From contig CM066043.1 in assembly GCA_033557465.1 (NCBI GenBank), positions 80,444,662 through 80,508,661 on the forward strand: a DNA stretch of 64,000 bases, given 5' to 3'. The position numbers and the translations under genes are program-made. Origin of the DNA: Ichthyophis bannanicus (taxonomy: Eukaryota; Chordata; Amphibia; Gymnophiona; Ichthyophiidae). Shown here piece by piece: positions 35,866 to 47,899 of this stretch (position 1 is the stretch's first letter; the number at the start of each line of letters is the position of its first letter). The notes beneath the pieces were generated by a model. The model was not told the DNA's origin and made no database searches. It saw nothing but the letters and a program-made list of their open reading frames with translations.

Positions 35866-37136
35866 AAGCATCTATAGTGACTGTGTACAGAGACCAATAT
35901 ACTTGCAATAGATTAAACAAGGTGACACAAACTAATTGAGGATGAACATAATCTTAAAGGTTCTCTCTGCAGTAGCAATAACACAGCAAGTCTATTAAGG
36001 GCTCAATAGATTTACTTGCCTACAAAACAATTTTTAAGAATCAGCTGTATGTATTGTAGACTGCTTTAAAAACATCAGTATGGGAATTCCCAAGAAGTAA
36101 ATGCTTCTCAGTGTAGGTCAACCAAAGCCTTCAGCAATAAAAACTAAAGGAAAACAGACTACAATGGATGTCTTCACTCTAAATTATACTTCTGTGCACA
36201 GTAACTATCTATGATCATTACTATAAAACAGAAATCTTACTCATTGCATGTTAAACGATCAAACATTTGATCAGATCTAAGACAAGTCACTGAGCAAGGG
36301 TGGCTGAACAAGTGCTTAAAAAGTCATTTTTGTTCTGGTTTAGATATCTGGCTAATTTCACGAATATAAATGATATCCACGAGAGAAGCATTTATCGGTG
36401 TAAAGGGAGGTGTGGCACAAAGGATCATTAATATCAGAGTGTAAAGAAAGCATCCTCAGTTATCATATTTCTACACAGAAGAGCTTCCCAGTAGAGGGAG
36501 TAGATGCAAAAAACAAATACTGGAAATAAACAAATGCCTGCGAGCAGCACAAAGAATTGCTGGGAGCTAGTGTGAGGCCAGAAACGAAGAAGGGACTGCA
36601 GAATTATAACAGGAAGGAAGAATGTGAACGATCATGAGACCAGTCTAGTCTTATCTGCCATTATACTCTGCATTTTCATGACAAGATGTTGACAGGCACC
36701 AAACAAAAGCGATGGATTGAAGCAGATATGGAGGATGCTCTCAATGTTGTCCAAATGAAGAACCACAAGAATGCTAGGGCGAATAATGAGAGGTATAAAT
36801 CAGAAAAACAAATTGAAGCTTCTAGCTTAAATGCTAAATTTGGTTGCATAGTTGTGTGTTTTATGCTACAGTTCCCATTTGCTCCAGCCAATTTAATGCT
36901 GGCCCCACTCTTCCGGTACATCTAGTTGGGACCCACCGTCTGGATGATTTATTTGAAATTTGCAAGGAGTGCTGGCACTTCAGTGAGAGACTCGCCTACC
37001 AAAACTTCAGTCAAATCCATTCCTGACACATGCATATGAACAGACTGACAGTAGCAGGTGCTTTAAGCATATGAAACACACCTAAAAAGAAGTGGTCATT
37101 CTTCTCTCCAAATCATTGGTAAGACTTCCTCTAGAG
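35866..37136. other. Intronic sequence, nothing assigned
   Basis: No repeat family or exon was recognised. The sequence is AT-rich with several short open frames that match nothing known to me. Confidence 0.4.
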
Positions 37137-37329
37137 CAGTGGTTCCTAACCCTGTCCTCAGGTACCCCCAGGCCAGTGAGCTTTCAGGAAATGCACAATG
37201 AATATGCATGAGAGAGATCTGTATGAACGGCTTCCATTGTATGTAGATCTATCTCATGCATATTCATTGTGGATATCCTGAAAACCTCACTGGCCTGGGG
37301 GTACCTGAGGACTGGGTTGGGAACCACTT
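37137..37329. mobile_element. Palindromic hAT MITE with 8-bp TSD
   Basis: A 193-bp foldback element starts cagtggttcctaaccc. Its right arm is the complement of aagtggttcccaaccc. The inverted arms continue through tcctcaggtacccccaggcc and onward with few mismatches, so most of the element can fold into one hairpin. The 8-bp duplication ctctagag flanks it at 37129-37136 and 37330-37337. It has no coding capacity. Confidence 0.93.
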
Positions 37330-37339
37330 CTCTAGAGTA

Positions 37340-38960
37340 TTGTTCAAATTGACAAAGTGCTTCTCCAAAGAAATATAAATGGGGTTAAAGCAATCCAGAG
37401 GACAGCTATCAAAATGGTGCAGTCATAGAAACATGACGGCAGAAAAAGACTATACGGTCTACCTAGTCTGCCCTTCCATATCGACTACTACAATAGTCCC
37501 CTCTTTTCCCTTAGAAATTCTCTGTGTTTGTCCCATGCATTTTTGAATTCAGATACTCTCCTCATCTCTACCACCTCCACTGGGAGACGATTCCACGCAT
37601 CTCTCACTCTTTCCGTAAAGAAATATTTCCACATATTACTCCTGAGTCTATCCCCTTTCACCTTCATCCTATGTCGCCTCATAGCAGAGCTTGCTTTCAA
37701 CTGAAAAAGGTCCTCCTCCTGTGCATTTATGCCACAGAGATATTTAAATACTCTATCATATCGCCTCTATCCTGCCTTTCCTCTAAGATATACATATTAA
37801 GATCCTTAAGTATGTCCTCATATGCTTTAAAACGAAAACCACTAACCATTTTAGTAGCCACCCTCTGCACTGACTACAACCTGTTTATATCCTTTTCAAG
37901 GTGTGGTTTCCAGAATTGCACACAGTACTACAAATGAGGTCGCACCAAAGACCTATCTATATAGAGGCACTATCACCTCCCTTTTTCTGCTGGCCATTCC
38001 TCTCCTTATGCACCCAAGCATCCTTCTAGCTTTCACCGTCACCTTTTCTACCTGTTTAGCTACTTTAAGATCATCAGACACAATCATGCCCAGAAGTACG
38101 TCCCCCCACCCCCATACACTGTACTGCTCCTTTGGATATTTGCAGCCCAAATGCATTACCCTGCATTTTTTAGCATTAAATCTCAGCTGCCAAATTCTAG
38201 ACCATTCTTCAAGCTTAGCTAGATCCCTTCTCATGTTATGTACTCCTTCCTGGGTGTCTACTGCAGATTTTGGTATCATCCACAAAGAGGCAAACTTTAA
38301 CCGACAGCCCTTCCGCAATATCACTAACAAAGATGTTAAAAAGACTTGGACCAAGGACAGAACCCTGCAGCACACCACTGGTATCCTCCCTCTCCTCAGA
38401 GTGAGCTCCATTTACCTGTACCCTTTGTCCCCCCCCCCCCCAATAACCCTATCAGTAACTTTAAGAGTCCACCCCTAATGTGCTCAGTTTGTTGATAAGT
38501 CACTTGTGCGGAACGGTGTCAAAGGCCTTACTGAAATCCAAGTAGATCACATCTAGAGCTCTCCCTTGGTCCAACCCCCTGGTCACCCAGTCAAAGAAAT
38601 CAATCAGATTTGTCTACAAGACAAGTCAGAGCCATGTGTCTTACAAGATAAGGACCTAAATATAAACACTTTGGCAAAACAGAGGAGATACTAGAGAGAA
38701 ACTGAAATACCTCAAAAGATGAATGATGCAAAAGCAACAATTTTTTTTTAGAGTAGAAAAGTACTTCTTGGACATGGTGTAAGGCTAAACGGGGTAGAAT
38801 ACAAATTTAAGGACACATCCACTTTAGATGGGAAGCATAAATACTACTGAATTTCAAGAGGTATGAGGTAGGAACAGAGGATCCTTAATAGCGAGAAAGC
38901 AAGGTAAAAGCAGTAGTCTCTGAAGAGCTGAGGTTAGGAGGGAACAGGAGCAGTCTAGAT
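37340..38960 (+). mobile_element. Old CR1 3' region interrupted by a younger CR1
   Basis: The plus-strand segment 37340-37425 (KAIQRTAIKMVQS) and the segment from 38624 on (tgtcttacaagataaggacc, then aaatacctcaaaagatg) are consecutive parts of one CR1 ORF2 C-terminus. They are separated by the opposite-strand CR1 at 37426-38623. It is heavily decayed, and the right limit near 38960 is approximate. Confidence 0.7.
37426..38623 (-). mobile_element. CR1-type LINE, 5' truncated, inserted into an older CR1
   Basis: The minus strand ends at 37426 with the CR1 3' end (cagtcttttctgccgtc in complement, tttcta). Frames 37488-37700 (KYFFTERVRDAWNRLPVEVV) and 37953-38411 (NMRRDLAKLEEWSRIWQL, FNAKKCRVMHLG) give the ORF2 C-terminus. 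The pentamer agtca flanks it at 37421-37425 and 38624-38628. It is truncated within the reverse transcriptase. Confidence 0.88.
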
Positions 38961-39789
38961 GACCCCAACAACCATCTGCCATCCATGTGTACCGTATATT
39001 CTACTCTTAAAAGAGAGCCAGGTGCAGAATGCCAGAACAGTCATTAACTCATCTTTCTGTGACTTCATTTCTTCTGGAGATAGAGGTGGAGAACAAGGGG
39101 GTGCAATTCTTTCTTCCTGTAATCACCTCACCTCCTTGGAAAATGATCTCAGCTCTCATTAAGTGAAATCCCAGAGGAGCTAAACGAGCACTTAGTGTCA
39201 CATTCTAATCCAGTTATAGAAGCTGGAACAACCTGCTCCCAACAGATAGGACAGAGGTAGGGTATTTCTAAACGTATGATGTAAGGGGCTGTGCAAGAGC
39301 GTGTGTACAACTAAACACACATCATCAGAAACAGGAATATCCTAATACTGAGGAGTATTCAGGCTTCAAGGAAGGTAGGTTTATTATGTTCACTTGGCCT
39401 AGAAGGGAAGAAACTCACACACATGAAGTTAATTTGACTGGCAAGTCATGAATAAGCCCATAGTTTGGTTTCTGTTCCCTATCCTGGCAGCACTGCTGAA
39501 GAACGGGAAGGGCCAGTCAAGTGTTGCTCTCAAGACAACATACAGTACATACACAATGGAAAGAAGGAACTGGAGGTAATAAGCTATGAGCTGAGAGGAA
39601 ACAGCATCCTGCTCTCCTGATCGAGTAACATGGCTGTAATAGCTGAAAACATGAGACATTCTTACAAAACTCAGGAGGGTGAGTTGAGCCTAATGCTTCT
39701 CTTATAGGAGTGAGAGAGGACTAAGAAGAGGTCTTTAATGATTCACAGAAACATTAACACAGGCCTTTAACTATCTTTTTGCCTTACTA
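38961..39789. other. Intronic sequence, nothing assigned
   Basis: No repeat or exon signature was recognised. Confidence 0.4.
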
Positions 39790-41400
39790 TTTATTTTATT
39801 TTTTATGCAATAAAAAAAAGGCGCAGCATTTTCTAAAGAAAAAAAAAAAAATCGGGTGGTAGCAATATACCAATAGGAAATATAAAACAGAAACAACATA
39901 GTAATCATCCACCACACCATCTGACAAGCCCACAACAAAAGAAAAGGGGGGGAGGGTAGCTTAGAAACAAAAAATTAAAGTGATCAGAAAGCAGCAACCA
40001 TAAATCATAGCGGTCTAAGTACCCTGGACTAATGTCGACCTAGTCTAATAGGAATTAAAGGACAATAGTTGAGGAGGCTCATAGAAAGCATAATTCACTG
40101 TCTGCAACTTAATCAAACATTTACACAGAAATTTTACAAAAACAAATAAAATCTAACTGAAAAATAACTGGTTTAAGCACCAAGAATTCTCTATGCTGCT
40201 TCTAAGTCTTCCTAGACAACTCAGGAAACATTAGTACAGTGAGACCTTGAAAAACCACATTATGTTTCTTGAAATATATTTTTAACGTCCATTGCAAGTC
40301 AGAGGACAAGGCAAGGGTAACCAATAGTGTAGCAGGTACTATCTGATGTTGAACAGAACTTACCAAAAGAGCTGAGACATCTAACCTGTCCATCTGTTGC
40401 CCGGATGCCCCCTGAGTGGTTCCTGGAGACTTCCAACCAGCCAGAAGATAATACACCTGTGTTAACAGGGAATGGAACTCTACAGCAACTCCCAAGACTT
40501 CCGTCAAGTAGCCCTTAAACACAACCCTTGGAGGGATTAAGGGAGCCTTGGGAAAATTCAATAGTCTCAAATTAGATAGCTTGGTGGCATTCTCCATGTT
40601 CTCCATTTTAAAAACTTAACCAAAAGATAAATCCTTCAGAATGCCATCAGAGCAACTCCCAATAGCCTCCATCTTTTTTTCTACGGCAGAGACAGCAGTC
40701 TGGACAATAGCTATTTCAACAAATGCTGAAGATTTGGCTAACACATTACCTTGAACTTGAGTCTAATTCTTGAACTTGTGGGACCAAAGCCTCGCCAAGA
40801 TGAGAGATAGCGTCCCAAATTGCATACAAGGACATTTTTGCGGGTCTAGGCAAGCTAAAACCCCAGAGAACAAAACGAGAGCCCGAAGGCATCATCAGGT
40901 ACTTTAACAGCAAAATCAGAAGTACATACTCCAAAGACTCCGGGACGAACAACTGTGGCCCCATTGAACCTCTTCAACGGCTACCACTTGATGTATCCAT
41001 AGTACAGCACTAGTCCCTCAAGGCCTCAACAGAAGGCTGCCCACCATCCAGGATCCTCTCTGAAACACTCTTCAGTGTTGAGAAGCCCCAGCCATTCTGA
41101 AGCAGAAGCTGCCAACAGTATCTGGAAGAGCAGCGGACAGGAAGCCGCTCCTCCGGGGGAAGGGGAAAGATATTCCTTCGCCCGAACTCGGCGCTGTGTC
41201 ATCCGGTTCCAGTGTTGAGACCGCTGGGCCCGCACCGGAGTTTGATTGCTACATGTTCAATCAGCAGAGAAAGGAATCCAAAGCTGGCTGAGCAGGCAAG
41301 AGCAGAGGCGAGTCGGCAGCGGCAAGTTTAGGAGCCACCTTTCCCTTCCTCTTGTCCATAATCGCTGGAAACGCAGACGGAGCTCATCTAGATTCTGCCA
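39790..41400 (-). mobile_element. L1/Tx1-type ORF1 copy without ORF2
   Basis: The minus strand encodes an L1-type ORF1 core at 40202-40606 (ENATKLSNLRLLNFPKAPLI, then GYLTEVLGV and LLTQVYYL). A further C-terminal part (about 40060-40200: KFLCKCLIK) follows in shifted frames. The 5' portion (40746-41390) contains a decayed N-terminus and 5' region. After ORF1 the copy ends near 39790 in an A-rich stretch (ataaaaaataaaataaat). No ORF2 follows. The same ORF1 family is present at 61085-62540. Confidence 0.75.
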
Positions 41401-41428
41401 TTACAGGTAGCTCCTCCCCTTCTTACTA

Positions 41429-42756
41429 CAGGGTGAGCCAGTCAAACCTGCATTTTTGAAATGACTGTAAAAAATAAACGGATGGATATTTCAAAATTTT
41501 ATTGTTACTATCTTAATGTACATTAAAAAGCATTTAAGAAACAACATTCACTGTTTAAAAATAACGCCAGTAAGATGGTGTCCTTCCCGATTGAGACATT
41601 CTTGTAGGCGATTTCTGAAACTGCCCATCACATCACGGAGCATACGCTGAGGAATTCTCTCGATTTCCAACCGGATTCTCCTCTTGAGTTCCCCAAGCGT
41701 TGGAGGTCGTTGTTCAAAGACTTTACTCTTCAGGTACCCCCACAAGAAAAAAAATCGCACACTGTGAGGTCGGGCGATCGGGGAGGCCAAGAAATTGCTC
41801 CATTTCGGGATATCACCCGATTTGGAAAAACATTGTTGAGAACATTCATGCTCACACGGGCTGTATGACTTGTGGCACCGTCTTGCTGGAATAAGGTTTC
41901 ATTGTTCATTCCATGTTGACGAAGCTGAGGAATGAAGAACGAATGCAACATTTCCGAATAGCGTTGTGCATTCACAGTAACTGCTTGCTCCCTGTCATTT
42001 TCAAAAACATACGGGCCTATGATTCCCAATGAGGACATTGAGCACCAAACTGTTACCTTGCTTGAATGGAGTGGTTTTTGATGGAGTTGTTGAGGGTTTT
42101 CATCACTCCAATATCGGAAATTTTGTTTATTCACAAAACCGGAGAGATGGAAATGTGCCTCATCGCTCATCCACAGGTTGTGAACAAGGTCCTCGTTTTC
42201 ATCAAACATGTCCAACAACGTTTGACAAAAACGCCGTCGAGCTGCAAAATCGTTTTCATTCATAGCCTGAACAACCTGAATTTTGTACGGGTGATGGTGT
42301 AAATCTAACCTCAAGATTCTTCGGACGCTCGTGTTTGCCATGCCAAGCGCAGCACTCTGTCGACGCGCCGATCTCAGAGGGCTTCTTTCCACAGCAACTC
42401 TCACGCGGTCAATATTCGCGGGAGTTTGCACTGATCTTGCACTGCCACCCCTTCTGCTTCTCGTTTCACCAATTGCTTCAAAGTTTGTCACCCACAATTT
42501 GATTGAATTAACAGACGGCACTGGCTTATTTCGATTAATTTGAAAATTCGTCCGGAAACGACGCTGAGCGGCTGCATAACTACCACTTTGGTAAAACGCT
42601 TTCACAGCGAATGAACGTTGTTGTTTAGACCACTGCTCCATGGCGACTGAAATGCTTAATTGTGGGGGACACAATGGTAACCTTGCTAACTCGCTCCGCC
42701 CACTTTCATGGCTCTCCCGCCCTTTTCAAAAATGCAGGTTTGACTGGCTCACCCTT
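41429..42756 (-). mobile_element. Mariner-type (DD41D) DNA transposon, nearly intact
   Basis: A 1,328-bp element is bounded by TA dinucleotides (41427-41428 and 42757-42758). Its 33-bp terminal inverted repeats differ at one position, the outermost base (left 41429-41461, right 42724-42756; shared start agggtgagccagtcaaacct). It carries a single transposase gene on the minus strand. The near-identical ends and long open frame make it one of the youngest insertions in the window. Confidence 0.95.
41548..42641 (-). pseudogene. DD41D mariner-type transposase with one frameshift
   Basis: The start is taken at 42641 (MEQWSKQQRSF). In order: a helix-turn-helix (AFYQSGSYAAAQRRFR; SVNSIKLWVTNFEAIG), a second helical DNA-binding part (PANIDRVRVAVERSPLRSAR; RRILRLDLHHHPYKI), and the catalytic domain. 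The three acids lie in LWMSDEAHFHLSG, FQQDGATSHTA and SPDLTVCDFF, with 41 residues between the second and third. The reading frame breaks in the 8-A run at 41747-41754, just after the third aspartate. The expected C-terminus (LWGYLKSKVFEQRPPTL, NREGHHLTGVIFK) continues in another frame to a stop at 41548. No other stop interrupts about 300 codons. It closely resembles transposases known from arthropods. Confidence 0.93.
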
Positions 42757-43799
42757 TATTAATCAAACAAATTTTCTTACTATACCTTCAAACAGGTGGA
42801 ATCTGTACTGCATATCAATAATTCATCTCCTATTTAATGGCTGAAATACGATTATCTGGAAAGAAATTATATCATATTCCAGGTGGGTTAAACATGGCTT
42901 GGCCTCCCTCAAAAACTGTGCGACGTTCCAGTGAAGCTGTGCAGGAGTGCTGCCAGTAGGGGGGGGGGGGTGCTGCATAGGAACACTGCCAAAATACTTG
43001 GCTAATAGTGAAGAGGAACCCAAACCAACCATAGTACACCTGCTCTAAAGGAGCTGCTTCAGTTTCCAGCTGAAGGTTGGGTAAAGGTTTGTTTTTTTTA
43101 TCAAGAGGATCATTTAATTAATATTTACAGATGATACAGCTTTAATGAAATTTCTCCCACACAATTTTATGTCATCTAAATATAGAGCTGTCGTAGAAGC
43201 AGTGCAGTGGAAACTACTAGTATTAATCATTTATAAAGTGCTACAAGGCATATTGCAGCGCTGTACAAACACTTAAATTGGGCTCATTATTCCACGGATT
43301 AATTCCGGCAATTATTATTCCTTTTTGGCAGAACAGTTTTTCTTTACACCTCAAAGCTGCCATCAAACTCTTGCCCCAGTTTTAAAAGTCCATTTCTTGT
43401 CCTCTGGAAATGCTTAAACCAGTAAAAAGCGATACCCTTGTTTAGAAACGGTGCATGTGAATATTCAAAATGCACTTAGACATTTGGGGGAGTAACACTA
43501 TAAAAAGAGTATATTTTACTTTATGGAAAAGGGGAGAACTGATGCATCTTAGCCTAGGTGCATCAGTTGCAGCTACTATGAAGCAGGCGTAAATCCCCAC
43601 ACCTAGATTCTGTAGAAATATAAATTTAGGCCCCACCTATGCTCTACCCAAGTTCAACCCCTATGCACATCCCAACTGAAAGTACACGCCATGAGACTTA
43701 CGAGTGCGCTTACAGAATAGCAACCGCCTAACGCATGCATGTAGGTGCCCATTCATGGGTGTAAGTCCTTTAGAATAGGGACTTACATGTATTAATACT
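42757..43799. other. Intronic sequence, nothing firmly assigned
   Basis: It includes a G run at 42961-42970. The part at about 43560-43800 may be an old unclassified repeat, but I recognise no family. Confidence 0.4.
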
Positions 43800-44149
43800 T
43801 AGTTTATTTTTATTTTACTTTCTTTTGATCATCTGATAATATACATAAGCACCCTTGCATTTACAGAACTAAACATTCAACAACTAATGTACATTTCTTT
43901 TCCATCTTTAGTGTACTGTCACAACTTAACACTATTCCTCGTTATCCCCCCACCCCCCCCGAAACAGATTCATAGATACGTACTCCAGTCAATTATTTCA
44001 CTGCACATTGACCACCTTCTGTATTCATACCTTCCCCAACATCTCTTAGCCAACTTTCCTACAGATTAGGCCTATCCTAGCTCCTCTCCCCCCCCTCCTA
44101 TATCCCCCCTTGTCCCCCCCTCCCCAGACCCCCCCCCTTTGTAAGTACA

Positions 44150-47100
44150 CCAACACTTTTCGCCAAGCTTTATCAAACTTGGACCTTTTTTGTTTTCGTA
44201 TTGCTGTTAATTTCTCCATTAGGTAATTGCGCCTTAGCCCATCTTCACAGTGTGCCACCTGCGGCGGCTCCTCCTGTTTCCATCGATAGGCTATTTTCAC
44301 ATCTGGCCACACTGAGACATGCTAGAATTTGTTTCCTATTCTCCTTCGGGCCTCCTTCCCTCCACCACCCAAACAAAAAGATTTCCGGGTCCCTCTTAAC
44401 CTCCTCTCCCACCACCCGTCGTATCCAACCCTGAATCTTGTCCCAGAAAATCAGAATCTGTGGGCACTCCCACCATATATGGTACATTGTGCCATCCTCG
44501 CCACACTTTCTCCAGCACCTCTTTGATGACGTCAGGTACATTTTATTCAACCGCACCAATGTGAAGTACCACCACATTAACACCTTATGCCAATTTTCCC
44601 GAACAGCTATTGAGATCGGCAGATGACGTCCCTATTCCAGGATGGCTTTCCATTGACTAACCTCCAAACTCCTACCCATCTCCCTTTCCCACGCCTGCAT
44701 ATAACCCATTTTCTCCTCCCTTTACCCCCCTCGCACTGCTCTATACAGTGCTGTGATTAGCCCTCTGGACTGCTTTTTCCCGTACCATATCACTTCCAAC
44801 TCAGTAAATTCTCGCTCTAGCCCCTCCTTTCCCAGCTTTCCTTTTTAAATAGTGTATCACTTGACAATAATGCCGTGCCTCCCCCGACCCTAGTTGGTAT
44901 TCTTCCTGTATGTCCTCAAACAAAACCCATTCCCCCCATCCATAAATTGGTAGAACCACTTCAGACCTTTCCTTTCCCATTGTTTATATACCCCCCCTCC
45001 CTTCCTGGGATAAAATCATCCGTATAACACAGTCTTTGCATTACTGAAAAACCCGATTACCCGTTTCCTCCTTCCCCCCTTCTCACTTTATCCCATATAG
45101 CCAATACATTCCGCGTATATGGGTTCTCTAAAAAACTCCTATTCCTGTCCTTCCCCCTAATCCACGATATTGCCTCAATTGGCCCCTCCGTCCACCCCTC
45201 TCCCTCCATATCTGCAAATGTTTTCCATTCCCCTCCTACTCTCCAGTCCATCAGATGCCTAATCTGGGCAGCTTGATAGTAAGCTTGAAGGTCCGGTACC
45301 CCCAGTCCCCCCCTCCCCCCTGGACCGGTATAGTACCGCCCGCGCTATTCGGGGTGGTTGCTTACGCCATATGAAATGAAAAAAACTTTCCCTTGGAGCT
45401 CCCTTAATTTCCTCTCTGGTACCTCTATAGGGAGGGCCTGAAAATAATATAACACCCTGGGTATTAGATTCATCTTTATCGCTGCTATTTGGCTCAACCA
45501 GGATATCTCCATTCCCATAAGTCTTGACTCACCTGTCTCCATAATTGGGGGTAATTTGCCCCATAAAGATGCTGGGGCTGCGCCGTAAGATACACTCCCA
45601 GATATTCGCTTTCTTTATCCATTTAAAGGGATACTTTTCCTTTAAACTACCCAACCCCCCCCCCCCCCATATTAACATTGAGTGCTTCAGTCTTTTCCAT
45701 ATTTATTTTAAAACCCGGCACCTCGCCATATTGTTCTCTCTCTTTTATAACTTTTCCCAATGTCTCTTCTGGCTGCGTCAGCGTTAAAAGAATATCATCT
45801 GCAAACAACGATATCTTACGTTGCCTCCTTCCCACCCAAACCCCTTTAATCCTATCTTCTTCCCTTATCCTCTGTGCCAACGGCTCCATAGCTAATGCAA
45901 AGAGCAAGGTAAATAGAGGGCACCCCTGTCTGGTACCTCTCTGTAGGGGAAAAGCTTCGGGAAATCATCCATTAATTCGCACCCTAGCCTGTGGCCGAGT
46001 ATACAAAGCCCGCACCCAATCGACATAGTTATCACCAAAGCCCATCTTTTCCAGGACAGCAAATAAGAATTCCCAGCTGACGAGGTCAAACGCTTTTTCC
46101 ATGTCGATAAGACAGCGCCATCATACTAACCTTTTTTTGGTGCGCCCCCCCATATCACCTCTAACACTCTCTTGATGTTATCTGAAGCCTGTCTACCACT
46201 GATGACATACCACTGATGACTCCCGGACTCCATTCCCTGTGCTAAGCGATTCGCTAATATTTTTGCCAGAATCTTCACACCAGTATTAAGTAACGATATT
46301 GAGCGATACGATCCACAGCTCAACAGGTCTTTCCCTGCCTTTGGGATTACTGTTATACCCGCTGTCAACATCCCCTGTGATAGTTGGCCCCCATTCCCCA
46401 CTAGCCCATTAAACAGCCTCACCAGAAATGTCACCAAGTCCTCCCTGAAGGTCTTATAGAACAAATTGGGTAGGCCATCCAAGCCTGGTGCCTTCCCCAG
46501 TGACATCTCTTTAATCAACTTCTCTATTTCTTCTATAGAAATGGGGCAATGTTAGAGGAGCCCAATTCCTCTCCCACCTTGGGCAGCTCCACTTTTCCCA
46601 AAAATTAGTCTATAGAGGATGTCCCCACCCCCCTTCGCTGAGAATACAATTCTAAATAGTACTGACGAAATCTATTCCCTGTTTTCCTCCCCTCACAATG
46701 TCCCCCTCTTTTCCCTTAATGGCTACAATTGCATTCACTACCTCCCGCTTCTTAAGTTTCCTAGCTAATAACCTCCCAGCTCTATCCCCTCACTCAAAAT
46801 CTTTGTTTTACCCGCTCCATCTGGTAGGCAAAGGCTTCTAACTGTAGCTTATTTAACTCCAGTCACAATTGATTTAAATATTTCAGTTGTCTGGCTAACC
46901 CTTGTCTCTTATACAGTTTTGTAGCCTCTTTGATCTCGACATGCAGTTTATCTTCCCTCTCCTTTCTGTTCCTTTTATATTTAGTTGCCCACATAATCAA
47001 CCGCCCCCGAATTACCGCCTTCATTCCTTCCCACATTCCTGTCTCACTCACTTCTCCGGTATCATTCAGTTGCCAGTACTCCTGCAAATGTTTCTTAATA

Positions 47101-47848
47101 TCTTTTACTATTTCATCCCTCCGGAGAAGGCTCTCATTCATCCTCCAAAATCTTATACCCCCTTCTCCTTGCCCCCCCTGTATATCCACCCACGTCGGAG
47201 CATGATCTGACCATGTGATATTTCCAATCTCCACTCCTCTCACTCTTATCCCCTACAGTTTATCTATCAAAATATAATCGATCCGACTAAGTTTTGTGGG
47301 GATGCGAGTAAAAGGTATACTCTTGAGTCCCCCGGTTATGTTCCCGCCACACATCTAACAAATGAAATTTCCTGAGTATCCCCTTCACTAATCTCCTGCT
47401 TCGGGCACTCCCCTCTCCCCCCCCATCATCTGCCGATCCCATTCGGGGTGTAATACTAGGTTAAAATCTCCCCCCAGTACTAGTTTCCCTTGTACCGTCC
47501 GATATAACAGCCCCCTTACTTCTTTCCAAAATGGAGCCTGCCCCCATTGGGCGCATATAAATTTACAATCATAACCTGTTCCCCATTTAACTCACCCACT
47601 AAAATTAAGACCCTTCCTTCTCTATCCCAAACCACATCTCCCACTTGAAATGGACATCCTCAGCATACTAAAATTGCCACCCTCCCCTTCTTACCCTCTC
47701 TCCCTCCAAAGAATTGCCACGGAAATTGCCCATTACTCAACAACCTCTCATCTGTACCCTTTAAATGAGTTTCTTGTACCAAGACAATATCCCATTGTAA
47801 TCTCTCTGCTTCCCTGAACAACTGTTGTCTCTTCTTTTGGCTATTCAA
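44150..47848 (-). pseudogene. L1 ORF2: endonuclease, reverse transcriptase, Cys-rich end
   Basis: The endonuclease start is QWDIVLVQETHLKGTDERLL (47660-47848), with its C-terminal SDHAPTWVDI at 46863-47243. Reverse transcriptase segments are GKAPGLDGLPNLFYKTF, YRSISLLNTGVKILAKILA (46126-46518) and [14 protein letters not shown] with the catalytic SLFADDILL (45647-45907). Further on are FFISYG-type and linker pieces, then CWRKCGEDGTMYHIWWECP (44245-44583) and LTAIRKQKRSKFDKAWRKV (44046-44312). The catalytic aspartates are present, but at least seven frame breaks make it a pseudogene. The protein would nick target DNA and copy the L1 RNA. Confidence 0.88.
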
Positions 47849-47899
47849 CCCTTTCGCATTAAATTGTACCTATTCTCACCACTGTGTAGAACAAACATT

